In this document: piece after piece, positions 1 to 8,152 of the stretch
Layout of the letters: each line of letters starts with the position of its first letter
How positions within the stretch are numbered: position 1 is the stretch's first letter
Assembly: GCA_000961645.1 (NCBI GenBank)
Contig: LADM01000105.1
Location: 1-35,650 of the forward strand
DNA from: Gammaproteobacteria bacterium BRH_c0
GTDB taxonomy: Bacteria; Pseudomonadota; Gammaproteobacteria; Pseudomonadales; Porticoccaceae
Direction of reading: 5' to 3'
Length of the DNA: 35,650 nucleotides
The notes under the pieces: model-generated
What the model was told of the DNA's origin: nothing
What the model saw: only the letters and a program-made list of their open reading frames with translations
The model's database searches: none
Position numbers and translations under genes: made by a program

Positions 1-267
1 CCCACGGCGGACCGCGGCCCGGCGCCGGAACCCAGCGACCAGGTGCTGGCCAGCGGGGTGAAAAGCCTTGCCGTGGAGCAGCTCGACAGCGCCAACCAGT
101 TTGTGCCGGTGTGGCCACCCATCAACCAGGCCAGCAGGGTCGACAGCCTGCCCGCCATGGTGCGCATCACCCTGGTCACTGTCGACGGTGATGAATTGCC
201 GCTGCTGGTGCCCGGCCCCGATCCGTCGCCCCTGACCTTGCGCTCCAGCGGTGGCGACGATGACTAA
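1..267 (+). CDS. gspJ: Type II secretion minor pseudopilin GspJ (C-terminal part)
   Basis: The 5' end lies outside the window; the reading frame is open from base 1 to a TAA at 265-267. About 88 residues remain. They include a segment around residues 55-70 of the fragment (LPAMVRITLVTVDGDE) typical of the end of GspJ, where a beta strand precedes the C-terminus. GspJ is a minor pseudopilin that forms the tip complex of the T2SS pseudopilus with GspI, GspK and GspX/H in the periplasm. The fragment alone would be weak evidence, but the gene directly behind it is gspK, its usual neighbour, and the two overlap at the stop codon. The N-terminal prepilin peptide, which would settle the call, is not visible. 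Confidence 0.8.
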   Translation, partial: PTADRGPAPEPSDQVLASGVKSLAVEQLDSANQFVPVWPPINQASRVDSLPAMVRITLVTVDGDELPLLVPGPDPSPLTLRSSGGDDD

Positions 268-1327
268 CCGCCTGCGTCAGTCCGGGGTGGCGCTGATCGC
301 GGTGCTGCTGTTGCTGGTGTTTATTCTCACCATCGTCGGCGGCCTGTTTTATCGCCACCAGATTCATATCCACAAGGTCACCCGCACCCTGGTTGGCGAG
401 CAGGCGGTGCTGTTGTTGCTGGGTGCCGAGAGCTGGGCGCGCTCGCTGTTGCTGGCAGATGCCCGCAGCGGTTCAGTCGATCATCTCGGCGAGTACTGGG
501 CCCAGCGCCTGCCATTGCTGCCGGTGGAGGGCGGGCGCATCAGCGGCTGCCTGCGGGATATGCAGGGCCTGTTCAGCCTCAACAGCCTTGGCAGTTACTC
601 CATCAAAAGCTGGGAGGACGAGGTGCAGGCCGGTGCAGCGGGCAGCGTCACCACCCGACGCAGCCTGTTCCGCAATCTGTTGCTGCAATTGCAACTGGAC
701 GACTCCGACCAGCGCATCGCCGCACTGGTCGACTGGATCGATCAGGATGCCTGGCTGCTGACTCCCGACAGCGCCGAAGACAACGAATACCTCCTGCTGG
801 AGCCCGCCTACCGGGCCGCCAACGGCTCCATCGGCGATCTCTCCGAGCTGTCCCTGGTGGCGGGGTTCAGCAGTGACGATGTGGCGCGCCTTGAACCCTG
901 GGTCAATACCGTGCCCGGGGATGTACCCCTCAACGTCAATACGGCGCCAGTGCAAGTGCTGAGCGCGCTGTCGCCCCTGATCAGTCCCCAGGCGGCGACA
1001 GCGCTGGTCGAGCTGCGCCCCTTTGCCAGTGTCGATGCCTTTTACAGCGCCCTGGAGTCGGTAGCGGGGGAAACCCGCCAGACCCTGCTGACCCGCATCC
1101 CCCCCAACCTGCTAACGGTGAGCAGCTCGTGGTTTGCCATGCAGGCGGATGTCGAGTTGGCGGGGGTGCGGCTCGCCTACCACAGCCTGCTGCAGCGGGA
1201 TGGCAGCAATGCCGTCCGGGTGTTGTCGCGCACCGTCAGTTTCCTGCCGCCCCTGCGGGATGAAAACAATCGTCCCGTTGCTATCAACAGCCTTTGCAAC
1301 CAGCTGGAGGTGCATACCTCGTCATGA
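260..1327 (+). CDS. gspK: Type II secretion minor pseudopilin GspK
   Basis: About 355 residues, close to the usual size of GspK, the largest minor pseudopilin, which caps the pseudopilus tip. The N-terminus has a short basic leader ending in Gly (RLRQSG) followed by a hydrophobic helix (VALIAVLLLLVFILTIVGG). This is the prepilin-peptidase (GspO) pattern, and as usual for GspK there is no Glu at +5. The rest is a globular periplasmic domain including helix-hairpin-helix-like text (PLNVNTAPVQVLSALSPLIS) characteristic of GspK. I prefer the ATG at 260, which overlaps the gspJ stop. A GTG at 251 in the same frame would add three residues. The 3' end overlaps the gspL ATG by four bases, implying translational coupling. 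Confidence 0.93.
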   Translation: MTNRLRQSGVALIAVLLLLVFILTIVGGLFYRHQIHIHKVTRTLVGEQAVLLLLGAESWARSLLLADARSGSVDHLGEYWAQRLPLLPVEGGRISGCLRDMQGLFSLNSLGSYSIKSWEDEVQAGAAGSVTTRRSLFRNLLLQLQLDDSDQRIAALVDWIDQDAWLLTPDSAEDNEYLLLEPAYRAANGSIGDLSELSLVAGFSSDDVARLEPWVNTVPGDVPLNVNTAPVQVLSALSPLISPQAATALVELRPFASVDAFYSALESVAGETRQTLLTRIPPNLLTVSSSWFAMQADVELAGVRLAYHSLLQRDGSNAVRVLSRTVSFLPPLRDENNRPVAINSLCNQLEVHTSS

Positions 1328-2418
1328 TCCATTTCAGTCTCGATGAACTCCACCGCGCCACTGCAACTGGCGGCGGTCCCTGCGCGGTCTGGGTGCCCTC
1401 TGAACAGGTCGCCTGCCATCTGCTGGACGTGCCCGCCGTGGCGCAAAAGAAGTGGCGGGCCATGGTGCCCTGGATGCTGGAAGAGCGCCTCCTTGACCGC
1501 CCCGACAACTGCCAATTTATCTGTGGCAACAGGGATGGCGACGGCGCTGTGCCGGTGCTGGTGGTGGCCAGGAGCGTGCTGGCGGCATGGCAGCGCCAGG
1601 TCCATACCAGCCTGCCGCCCGGCAGCCAGTGCCAGCAGCTGATCCCCGACTTCTTTGCCCTGCCCTGGCAGCCAGGACAGGTGGTCGTTGCTGTCGTGGG
1701 CCAGCGCTGTCTGCTGCGTTATGGCCAGTGGCAGGGCATGGCGGGGCCGCCGGAATTTATCTGGCCGCTGGTGAGTCAGCTGCTGGGCGACAGTACCCTG
1801 AACCTGCAGGTATTTGCCGACAGCGAGGCGGCGACCCTGCCGCCCGGGCTGTCTGCCACCCCCGTCATTGTCAGCGCGCAGGCCCTGTTGCAGCGCCCCC
1901 AGGGTTCCTGGCTGGGGCTGGATGCCGGTGCCTCAGCGAGTGCTGTGCGGGCCAGCTGGCCCCTGGCGGGCAAGGTGGCAGCCGGTTTGGCGCTGCTGTT
2001 GCCCGTGCTGCTGGTGGCGGGAGAACTGGTCGAAACGCGCCGCATGGCCGCTCAGGCAAGTCATTTTGAGCAGGCTTTGGCGGCGGGGTACCGGCAATAC
2101 TTTGGGATGGACTACGACTTTGCCCCCGCTGATTTCCAGCGCACGGTGTCGCGCCAGCTGGAAAACCGGGCCGGGGAGGGCGCTGGCGTGGGGCTGGCTC
2201 TGGTGGATCAGCTCGACCAGCTGCTGGCGGATTGCCCGGATTGCCGGGTCGACAGGCTGGTGGTGAGGGACGGGCAATTACAGGCCAGCCTCAGTGGCGA
2301 GACGGTGGGAGAACATCTCGGCCCAGCCCTGGCAGTGATCGACGAGCAACAGGTGAATTTGCAGGCCAGCGACGCTGGCTGGCTGTTACAGATAAAGAGC
2401 GGCAGCGCCCATGAATAA
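1324..2418 (+). CDS. gspL: Type II secretion inner-membrane protein GspL
   Basis: About 364 residues. The N-terminal ~200 residues form the cytoplasmic actin-like domain that recruits the GspE ATPase. One transmembrane segment at roughly 214-234 (KVAAGLALLLPVLLVAGE) is followed by a periplasmic ferredoxin-like domain that pairs with GspM. Starting at the ATG overlapping the gspK stop (ATGA) gives a normal length. The final codons (CAT GAA TAA) lie inside the first unit of a 20-bp tandem repeat that separates gspL from gspM, so its stop overlaps the ATG at 2411. Identification rests on position, topology and length, because GspL sequences diverge strongly between species. Confidence 0.9.
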   Translation: MIHFSLDELHRATATGGGPCAVWVPSEQVACHLLDVPAVAQKKWRAMVPWMLEERLLDRPDNCQFICGNRDGDGAVPVLVVARSVLAAWQRQVHTSLPPGSQCQQLIPDFFALPWQPGQVVVAVVGQRCLLRYGQWQGMAGPPEFIWPLVSQLLGDSTLNLQVFADSEAATLPPGLSATPVIVSAQALLQRPQGSWLGLDAGASASAVRASWPLAGKVAAGLALLLPVLLVAGELVETRRMAAQASHFEQALAAGYRQYFGMDYDFAPADFQRTVSRQLENRAGEGAGVGLALVDQLDQLLADCPDCRVDRLVVRDGQLQASLSGETVGEHLGPALAVIDEQQVNLQASDAGWLLQIKSGSAHE

Positions 2419-2480
2419 GAGACAGCGCTCATGAATAAGAGACAGCGCTCATGAATAAGAGACAGCCCATGAATAAAGTG
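2411..2480 (+). repeat. 20-bp tandem repeat at the gspL/gspM junction
   Basis: The unit atgaataagagacagcgctc occurs at 2411-2430 and 2431-2450 exactly. A third copy starts at 2451 and diverges near its end, and a fourth partial copy (atgaataa) starts at 2469. Because 20 is not a multiple of three, the ATG at 2411 and the ATG at 2431 each open a seven-codon frame encoding MNKRQRS. Each of these ends in a TGA that overlaps the next unit's ATG. The first unit also contains the gspL stop, and the third opens gspM. The structure is read directly from the bases; any role in coupling is inference. Confidence 0.95.
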
Positions 2481-2939
2481 TGGCAAACAATCTCTGCCCG
2501 CGAGCAGCGCCTGCTGTTGCAGCTGTTGCCGGTGGCTGCACTGTTGCTGTTCCTGGTGCTGGTGCGTCCGGTCTGGTCCGGGGCGAGTGAGGCGCAGGCC
2601 CGTCTCGACCTGGCTTTGGAAGATATCGCCTGGTTTCAGGTGCAAAGCCCCAGACTGATGCAGGACCACTGCCCGCTGCAGGGCGCCGGGGCTGAAGGCT
2701 ATGATGTGGCCAGTCTGGCCCGCCAGCACGGCGTCCAGCTGGGGGCAGACAGAATGGCCAGCGCAGCTGCAGAGCTGGATATCAGCGCCGCCAACGGCAA
2801 CCAGCTGCTGGGCTTTTTGCGGGCGCTGGAATGCCGGGGCAGCAATGTGCTGGCCCTCGATATTGAAACCCTCGACGCCGCTGGACAGGTGCGGGGCAGG
2901 GTGCAGTTGTCAGCGCCTGTAACAAATCTGTCACGCTAA
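2451..2939 (+). CDS. gspM: Type II secretion inner-membrane protein GspM
   Basis: 162 residues if started at 2451, or 156 if started at the in-frame ATG 2469. The protein has a short cytoplasmic tail, one membrane segment (about residues 20-40, LLLQLLPVAALLLFLVLV) and a small periplasmic domain. This is the standard GspM plan, a partner of GspL in the T2SS inner-membrane platform. The start is ambiguous because both ATGs sit in the 20-bp repeat. The 2451 ATG overlaps the TGA of the preceding seven-codon frame, while 2469 matches the probable ancestral junction, where atgaataa serves both genes. Sequence identity to characterised GspM cannot be judged by eye, so position in the operon carries much of the weight. 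Confidence 0.87.
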   Translation: MNKRQPMNKVWQTISAREQRLLLQLLPVAALLLFLVLVRPVWSGASEAQARLDLALEDIAWFQVQSPRLMQDHCPLQGAGAEGYDVASLARQHGVQLGADRMASAAAELDISAANGNQLLGFLRALECRGSNVLALDIETLDAAGQVRGRVQLSAPVTNLSR

Positions 2940-2977
2940 GCTGTGATTATCTTCCGCCTGTTCATGGAATTGTCACA

Positions 2978-3673
2978 ATGAAGGTATTGCTCAGGATCAT
3001 TGTCGTGCTCTTTGCCCTGCTGGCCGGGATTGCGGTGACATTGCTGCTGGCGCCGGTCACGGCACTGGGGGCGATGATGTTTCCGCCTTCGCTGCAGATT
3101 GTCGAGGGTTCCTCACTGCTGGACGGGCGGGCGTTGATTCAGGATCGCGATGCATCGCATCAGCTGCACTGGCACTGGTGCCCGGGCAGCAGCCTGGTGG
3201 GGCTGTGTATCGGTTTCAATGCCGGCAGTGGTTTTGCCAGCGCCATTCTCAAACCTCATTGGACACAACTGGTACTGAAGGATGTCCGCACCGGAAACCT
3301 GCCCCCGGCGCTGCTGGGGATTGATCCCGCCGTTATCGACGGGCGCATCAGCGGCACTATTGGGCTGCTGTCGATTCCCCTCGCCAGCCCCTGCCCGTTG
3401 CGGGCGCTGACCACCACTGGCGGTGAGCTTGAGATTGATGGATTGCAGGTTATGGCCAACCAGCTGGAGAACCATCGCCTGACCTTGTTCGCCAGCAATG
3501 AAAATGCCCCAGCCCTGCGGCTGGGTATTGCTGGCCCCCAGGCAAATGGTGAGCTGCAGATGCTGGCGGACGGCAACCTCGGCGGCCAGCTAGAGCTTGT
3601 TGACCCGACCTCAGGGCAGCCCCCACGACCCCTTGATATCAACCTGACGCTGCCCTGCGGGTGGGGTCAATGA
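2978..3673 (+). CDS. gspN: Type II secretion protein GspN
   Basis: 231 residues with one N-terminal membrane anchor (about residues 3-28, VLLRIIVVLFALLAGIAV) and a long periplasmic beta-rich domain containing repeated GELEIDG/LDGRALI-like turns. This fits GspN, an accessory T2SS subunit that many systems lack and whose exact task is unsettled. Three cysteines in the middle (the CPGSSLVGLC segment and the SPCPLRAL segment), and a fourth near the C-terminus (TLPCGWG), could form disulfides. A 38-bp gap separates it from gspM, one of the largest gaps in this operon. The TGA at 3671 overlaps an ATG at 3670 that opens an 11-codon frame running into the gspC start. Confidence 0.85.
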   Translation: MKVLLRIIVVLFALLAGIAVTLLLAPVTALGAMMFPPSLQIVEGSSLLDGRALIQDRDASHQLHWHWCPGSSLVGLCIGFNAGSGFASAILKPHWTQLVLKDVRTGNLPPALLGIDPAVIDGRISGTIGLLSIPLASPCPLRALTTTGGELEIDGLQVMANQLENHRLTLFASNENAPALRLGIAGPQANGELQMLADGNLGGQLELVDPTSGQPPRPLDINLTLPCGWGQ

Positions 3674-3695
3674 ACGCGATGGTGCGCATCAACCC

Positions 3696-4541
3696 ATGCA
3701 GCTGATAACCGCGAAGTTAAATAGTGCCAGCTGGCGGGCCGGGCTGGCAGTGCTGGGCAGCCGCCGTAGCCTGTGGAGCCTGTCCGTGCTGCTGGGGTTG
3801 TTGTGCCTTGCCGCCGGGGTGCGCCTGGGATTGCTGCTCGCCGTGCCGACACCCTTGCCGGAGGTCAGCTTCCCTGCCCCACAGGCACAGGTCGACACGA
3901 GCTACAGCCTCTACCCCGGTGCCGGTTCGGCGCCAGCGGACGAGGCCATTGAACAGCTCGACGTGGCCCGTATCAACGCTGTGGTGGTCGGCATTGTGAG
4001 TCGCGCCGAGGGGGCGTGGGTGAATATTTCCCTCGACGGCAAGACCGACAGGATTTACACCATCGGCGACAGGCTGGCGCCGTCGGTGGTGGTTGAGGCC
4101 ATCGTCCCCGACGGGGTAGTGGTCCGCGAGCAGGGGGTGCTGCGGCGTATTCCCCTGCGCTCCCTGGTGGCGGAGGGTGCCCCCGCTATCAGTGTCAGCA
4201 GCCCCGCACTCGCCGTTCCAGCCGTGACGGGTGATGAGCTCGACAGCACCTCAGCCGCTGAGCTGATCGACAGCCTGGGAGTCACAGCGGTGATAAATGC
4301 CGATGGCTCAACGGGGTTGCGTGTTGACAGTCTCGATGCGCAATTGCCTGCACTGGGGCTCAGTGAGGGCGATGTGGTGGTGGCGGTCAACGGCCGCCCG
4401 GTGGCAGAGCTGATGGCCGATGCCCGTGCCCTGGCCGACCTGCGCGCTGAGCCACAGCTGGCGGTTACCCTGCGGCGCGACGGCAGCGAGCAGGACATCA
4501 GTGTTGACGGCGCCGTTATCAGCCAGTGGCTGGGGCAGTAG
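3696..4541 (+). CDS. gspC: Type II secretion protein GspC (HR and PDZ domains)
   Basis: 281 residues. A cytoplasmic basic tail leads into one membrane helix (about residues 26-50, LWSLSVLLGLLCLAAGVRLG). Next come the homology region (about 90-165, with NAVVVGIVSR and the IPLRSL end) and a C-terminal PDZ domain (about 190-278, containing LGLSEGDVVVAVNGRPV). GspC links the inner-membrane platform to the secretin: the HR domain binds GspD N0 and the PDZ domain helps in substrate selection. Here it follows gspN, whereas classical T2SS operons begin with gspC. It is 22 bp downstream of gspN and 65 bp upstream of gspD. No upstream in-frame start would extend it sensibly. Confidence 0.95.
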   Translation: MQLITAKLNSASWRAGLAVLGSRRSLWSLSVLLGLLCLAAGVRLGLLLAVPTPLPEVSFPAPQAQVDTSYSLYPGAGSAPADEAIEQLDVARINAVVVGIVSRAEGAWVNISLDGKTDRIYTIGDRLAPSVVVEAIVPDGVVVREQGVLRRIPLRSLVAEGAPAISVSSPALAVPAVTGDELDSTSAAELIDSLGVTAVINADGSTGLRVDSLDAQLPALGLSEGDVVVAVNGRPVAELMADARALADLRAEPQLAVTLRRDGSEQDISVDGAVISQWLGQ

Positions 4542-4571
4542 TCGGGCCAGCATTCAGGTGAGCAGGCCCGA
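4542..4571 (+). promoter_or_regulatory. Hairpin between gspC and gspD
   Basis: TCGGGCC at 4542-4548 pairs perfectly with GGCCCGA at 4565-4571 across a 16-base loop, starting right after the gspC stop. No T-run follows, so it is not a standard intrinsic terminator. It may affect mRNA stability or set the higher expression that a secretin needs relative to gspC. Function is inference. Confidence 0.4.
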
Positions 4572-4606
4572 TCACATTCACAGGATTCAGTAAGAGCACA
4601 GAGATT

Positions 4607-6529
4607 ATGACTTCAATTCAACGCCCTTCGATTGCCCGCCTGCTCAGACTGCGGATTGTTCTGCTCGCTGCTCTGCTGGCCTTGGCGCCGGTGCTGAGCG
4701 CCCAGGCGGAAAAACTTACCGTCAATTTCCGCGAGGCGGATATCCGTGCGGTGCTGGAAAGTGTCTCCGAGATTACCCGCCGCTCCTTTATTATCGATCC
4801 GCGGGTGCAGGGCAAAATCACCATTATCTCGCCGGAATCCCTCGAATCCGACATGCTCTACGACGTGGTGCTGTCGGCCTTGCAGGTGCATGGTTTTCAG
4901 GCGGTGGAGGACGGCGCTGTGACGCGCATTGTGCCCTTCAGCCAGTCGTTCCAGGTGGCGGGCGGCGATGGCGGCAACGAGATCCAGACGGTGGTATTGC
5001 GCACCAACTATATAAAAGCCTCGGAGTTGCTGCCGTCCCTCAAACCGATGCTGAGCAAGGGGGCCTTGTTGCAGGCCCACGATGCCAGCAACCATATTAT
5101 CGTCACCGATACCCGCGCCCAGATTGCCCGGGTGCGCAGCATTGTGGCCGACCTCGACAACCCCCAGCAGGGCGCGGTGGACATCATCGCCCTCAAACAT
5201 ATTTCCGCCGGTGAGGCGCTGCATATTGCCGGGCAGCTGGTGCAGTTCCAGGGCCAGAACCTGAGTATCGTCGAGGATGTCCACAAGAACCGCCTGATTA
5301 TCAGCGGCAACCCGACGGTGCGTCAGGATCTCAAGGCACTGATTCGCCAGCTGGATGTGGCGCAGGGGGATATGGGTGGTATCGAGGTGGTGCGCCTCAA
5401 CTATGCCCAGGCGGAACCCATGAAGGTACTGCTGGAAGGGATTCTCAAATCGTCCCTGTTCAGCCGCAAGGTGTTGGGGGAAGGCAAGGATGTCGAATCG
5501 GCCTACCGCATCGAGGCGGACACTGCCAACAATGCCCTGGTGATTGCTGCCGAGTCCGGGGTGTCGGCGGACATCCTCAAGGTGGTGCGCCAGCTCGACG
5601 TGCCGCGCAAGCAGGTGCTGATCGAAGCCATAGTCGCGGAAATCTCCGAAGACCAGGCCAAGGTTCTCAGTGCGCAGCTGGCGGTGGCGGGCCGGGAAGG
5701 GGGCGCCATTATCAACTTCAATGACCTGCTGCCCGCCCTCATCGGTCTCGGCCTCGATGACGACATCGAGGCCGGTGATGTGGCCAATCTGCCTCTGGGC
5801 CGGGGGCTGACCGGTGGCGGCATCAGCTGGGATGACGACAAGAAGCGCGGCTTCGGCCTGTTGCTGGAAGCGCTGAAAAGCGACGCCAATACCAATATTC
5901 TCTCCACCCCCTCCATTGTCACCCTCGACAACCAGGAGGCCACCATCTCTGTGGGCCAGGAAGTGCCGTTTATTACCGGCAACTATGTATCCAACAATAA
6001 TTCCGTCAGCAATCCCTTCCAGACCATTGAACGCAAGGAAATCGGCGTCAAGCTCAAGGTGCTGCCGCAAATCAATGATGGCGAAATGGTGCGCATGGCC
6101 ATCGAGCAGGAAACCTCCAACCTGCTCGCCACCGCCGCTGCGACCGGCACCGCTGATGTGGTCACCGCCAAGCGCCTGATCACCACCAATGTGATGGTCG
6201 GTGACAGCGAATTCCTGGTTCTCGGCGGCCTGATCGACGAATCCTTTTCCGGCGATGACAGCAAGGTGCCAGTGCTGGGCAGTATCCCCGTGCTGGGCCA
6301 TCTGTTCCGCTCCCGCAGCCGCAGCAGCAATCATTCGGTGCTGATGGTATTTATCCGCCCCACCATTCTCGACACCCAATCGCGCATGGCCGATGCGACC
6401 CGGGAGAAATACGACTACCTGCGTAACCGCCAGCTCAATTTTATCGACAGCTACGAGGGTGAAGTGGTGTCGCCGCCACTGCCGGAGCAGATTGAAGAGA
6501 TTCACCGCTCCGACTCTTCCCATCCCTGA
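4607..6529 (+). CDS. gspD: Type II secretion secretin GspD
   Basis: 640 residues, normal for GspD. A signal peptide of about 34 residues ends in AQA. The N0 domain follows (KLTVNFREADIRAVLESVSEITRRSF), then N1-N3 repeats (about 115-330), and the secretin beta-barrel domain (about 335-590) with typical text VPFITGNYVSNNNSVSNPFQ and FLVLGGLID. It forms the multimeric outer-membrane channel. The tail after the barrel is short (about 50 residues), so whether there is a pilotin-binding S-domain cannot be told by eye. The ATG at 4607 gives a clean signal peptide, with TAAGAG upstream as a modest ribosome site. The stop is one base before exeA. Confidence 0.98.
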   Translation: MTSIQRPSIARLLRLRIVLLAALLALAPVLSAQAEKLTVNFREADIRAVLESVSEITRRSFIIDPRVQGKITIISPESLESDMLYDVVLSALQVHGFQAVEDGAVTRIVPFSQSFQVAGGDGGNEIQTVVLRTNYIKASELLPSLKPMLSKGALLQAHDASNHIIVTDTRAQIARVRSIVADLDNPQQGAVDIIALKHISAGEALHIAGQLVQFQGQNLSIVEDVHKNRLIISGNPTVRQDLKALIRQLDVAQGDMGGIEVVRLNYAQAEPMKVLLEGILKSSLFSRKVLGEGKDVESAYRIEADTANNALVIAAESGVSADILKVVRQLDVPRKQVLIEAIVAEISEDQAKVLSAQLAVAGREGGAIINFNDLLPALIGLGLDDDIEAGDVANLPLGRGLTGGGISWDDDKKRGFGLLLEALKSDANTNILSTPSIVTLDNQEATISVGQEVPFITGNYVSNNNSVSNPFQTIERKEIGVKLKVLPQINDGEMVRMAIEQETSNLLATAAATGTADVVTAKRLITTNVMVGDSEFLVLGGLIDESFSGDDSKVPVLGSIPVLGHLFRSRSRSSNHSVLMVFIRPTILDTQSRMADATREKYDYLRNRQLNFIDSYEGEVVSPPLPEQIEEIHRSDSSHP

Positions 6530-6530
6530 C

Positions 6531-8150
6531 ATGTACCTCGACTATTTTTCACTGCGCCAGCGGCCCTTCCTGATTTCACCGGATCCGGCCTTCCTCTACC
6601 CCAGTGACAGTCACCGGGAAGCGCTGGCGCATCTGCAATACGGGCTGGAGCGGGAGGGCGGCTTTATCCTCCTCACCGGTGAGGTGGGTACCGGCAAAAC
6701 GACCCTCTGCCGCTTGCTGATCGAGCAGCTGCCCGACACGTTCCGCCTCGCCTATATCCTCAATGCCCGCCTCGACAGCCCCGGTGTGCTGGCAGGCATT
6801 TGCCGCGAACTGGGCATTTTGCTACCTGCCGGGGCGGACGCCAAAACCTGTGTGGAACTGCTGCACGACAATCTGTTGGCGGCTCACGGCGACAACCGCC
6901 AAACCCTGGTGGTGATCGAGGAAGCGCAGAATCTCGATCCGGAAGTGCTGGAAACCTTGCGCCTGCTCACCAATCTCGAAACCAGCAGCGCCAAGTTATT
7001 GCACATCCTGCTGATCGGCCAGCCGGAACTGCTTGCCACCCTGCGCCGCCCCGACCTGCGCCAGCTCAACCAGCGGGTGGTGTCGCGCTGTCATCTCGGC
7101 CCCCTGTCCGTGGCGGAAACCCGGGCCTACCTGAATCACCGGGTCACTGTGGCCGGTGGCCAGCGATCGCTGTTCAGTGGCGGCGCCATCCGCTGCATCC
7201 ATCGCAAGAGCCAGGGCATCCCGCGCCTGATCAACCTGCTCGCCGAGCGCTGCCTGATTGGCGCTTTTGCCGAACAGCGGTCTACGGTCAGCGCCGCGGT
7301 GGTCAGGCGCGCCGCCACTGAGGTGCTTGATATCCCCCTTGCCAGCCCTGCCAGGTCGCTACCCTGGCCTGCGGCCACGGCGCTGGTTGTGCTGGCCGTA
7401 TTGGTGCTGACCGGGCTGGTGCTGACTGTTGTGCCGCAGCTGGATTTGGCTGATTGGTACACCCGCTCCAGCGAGGTGGTGCACCAATCAGACTCACCCC
7501 TGGCGGTGCCGACCGAAACTTCCCCGAGCCTGGGAGTCTTCCAGCGCTGGCTGAGTCTGTGGGGCGTGGATGCGGTGGCCCGCTCCCTGGATGAAGCCTG
7601 CGGTGCAGCCCAGCGCCGGGGCTTGCGCTGCGATGTGGTGGAGGGCTTGACCCTGGAGGGATTGCTGGGGCTCGATCACCCGCTGCTGGTCACCCTCCAC
7701 AATGACCGCGAGGGACTCGACTTCTATCTGGTAGACGGCTACCTGGGTGTCAGCAGCGGTCTCGGCAACGGTCTCGAAAGTGGTGTGCAGGAACAGGTAT
7801 CGGTGGCCAACAGCAGTGGCGCCCACTGGCTCGACAAGGCGACATTTGCCGCGCGCTGGAGTGGTGACGGCCAGCTGATCTGGCGCGCACCGCCAGGCTA
7901 CAGTGAACCCCTGCTGCCAGGCGCTCACAACCCGGCGCTGGTGGCCTTTGTGACCGAGGCTCTGATGGCGCGGGGTTATCTGGCCGAGCCGCTGGTGACC
8001 GGCGGTTTTTACACCGATTATCTGGCGCAGCTGGTGCAGCGCTTCCAGCTTGACCAGGGGCTTGGCAGCGATGGCATCCTGGGGGTGAGAACCCTGGCAG
8101 GGCTCAGTGCCGGTGTTGCCGGTGTGCCAACCCTGAGCGCGGTGAGGTAG
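6531..8150 (+). CDS. exeA: ExeA/GspA-type AAA ATPase with peptidoglycan-binding domain
   Basis: 539 residues. An N-terminal AAA+ ATPase domain carries Walker A GEVGTGKT (residues 50-57) and Walker B VVIEE (about 127-131). One membrane helix at about 280-302 is followed by a periplasmic part that ends in a PG_binding_1-like repeat (about 460-535, RFQLDQGLGSDGILGVRT). In Aeromonas, ExeA with ExeB binds peptidoglycan and helps the secretin reach and assemble in the outer membrane; ATP drives the step. The region at about 345-440 (EACGAAQRRGLRC, then LLVTLHNDREGLDFYLVDGY) resembles a degenerate C39-peptidase-like fold seen in this family, which is an inference. The gene begins one base after gspD and is followed by gspB, its functional partner. 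Confidence 0.95.
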   Translation: MYLDYFSLRQRPFLISPDPAFLYPSDSHREALAHLQYGLEREGGFILLTGEVGTGKTTLCRLLIEQLPDTFRLAYILNARLDSPGVLAGICRELGILLPAGADAKTCVELLHDNLLAAHGDNRQTLVVIEEAQNLDPEVLETLRLLTNLETSSAKLLHILLIGQPELLATLRRPDLRQLNQRVVSRCHLGPLSVAETRAYLNHRVTVAGGQRSLFSGGAIRCIHRKSQGIPRLINLLAERCLIGAFAEQRSTVSAAVVRRAATEVLDIPLASPARSLPWPAATALVVLAVLVLTGLVLTVVPQLDLADWYTRSSEVVHQSDSPLAVPTETSPSLGVFQRWLSLWGVDAVARSLDEACGAAQRRGLRCDVVEGLTLEGLLGLDHPLLVTLHNDREGLDFYLVDGYLGVSSGLGNGLESGVQEQVSVANSSGAHWLDKATFAARWSGDGQLIWRAPPGYSEPLLPGAHNPALVAFVTEALMARGYLAEPLVTGGFYTDYLAQLVQRFQLDQGLGSDGILGVRTLAGLSAGVAGVPTLSAVR

Positions 8151-8152
8151 TT

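Noticed and set aside
2411-2480. CRISPR-like array
   Set aside because: The repeats are directly adjacent with no spacers, so this is a simple tandem repeat.
4613-6532. 639-codon open frame on the minus strand
   Set aside because: It mirrors gspD; GC-rich third positions keep the opposite strand open. The protein is His/Gln/Gly-rich nonsense, while gspD matches its family along its whole length.
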